Below, in pieces: positions 34,073-34,083 of a stretch of DNA of 34,083 bases; the first letter of the stretch is position 1, and every line of letters starts with the position of its first letter. Position numbers and translations under genes: made by a program. The notes beneath the pieces were generated by a model, which saw only the letters and a program-made list of their open reading frames with translations, was not told the DNA's origin and ran no database searches. Origin of the DNA: Streptococcus sp. DD12 (GTDB lineage: Bacteria; Bacillota; Bacilli; Lactobacillales; Streptococcaceae); the NCBI RefSeq assembly GCF_001578885.1, contig NZ_KQ969498.1, positions 23,995 through 58,077 of the forward strand, in the 5' to 3' direction.

Positions 34073-34083
34073 ATATATGACGG

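Overview
The window looks like a chromosomal stretch of a Streptococcus. Evidence is the zinc-regulator operon adcRCB, the nrdR-dnaB-dnaI-der cluster with a CovR-family regulator beside it, the methionine operon with an embedded M20 peptidase gene, a mannose-family PTS, and strong AAAGGAG ribosome sites. The species is not decidable from this window. CovR without an adjacent CovS kinase is a pattern known from some streptococci such as S. mutans.

Layout. Bases 1-1720 are a small-peptide/bacteriocin island on the minus strand. It holds two near-identical promoters, each with a GTGACAT-TC-ATGTCAC palindrome that resembles a competence-regulator (ComR) box. They read into a structured 5' leader that occurs in three copies, ahead of a 27-residue membrane peptide, a 21-residue double-glycine leader peptide coupled to a membrane protein, and a double-glycine bacteriocin with a small putative immunity protein. 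Bases 1790-6420 carry adcRCB (with a perfect AdcR box), ispE, a HAD phosphatase and an unrecognised gene. Bases 6419-11720 carry der, dnaI, dnaB, nrdR, an orphan CovR-like regulator and a YceD-family gene. Bases 11780-13300 hold htpX and lemA. The only plus-strand genes, rsmG-ktrB-ktrA, lie at 13420-16206.

Bases 16320-21600 form a sulfur amino acid uptake region: metI, metN, an M20 peptidase, metQ and an AtmA/GshT-like binding protein with a CysR/CmbR-type box. Bases 21600-25430 hold a mannose-family PTS (EIIA, B, C, D plus a small membrane protein) under a perfect cre site. Upstream of it is a NarL-type regulator whose receiver has lost the phosphorylatable Asp. Next are a beta-glucoside-type EIIBCA with cre, RAT antiterminator site and leader terminator (25853-27945), a LytTR regulator plus LiaF-like membrane protein pair with a textbook LytTR direct repeat (28006-29213), and a three-gene oxidoreductase/glyoxalase operon under two identical-geometry operators (29277-31560). 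The right end has tRNA-Thr, a decayed alpha/beta hydrolase gene, fba, tRNA-Leu and tRNA-Glu.

The two most interesting parts are the left-end peptide island, where promoter and leader RNA have been duplicated while the coding sequence behind them differs, and the set of unusual regulators (CovR-like with a damaged acidic pair, pseudo-receiver NarL type, LytTR/LiaF pair). LytTR-membrane protein pairs and ComR are both known in other streptococci to control bacteriocins, so the LytTR pair and the left-end island may be connected, but the window does not show this.
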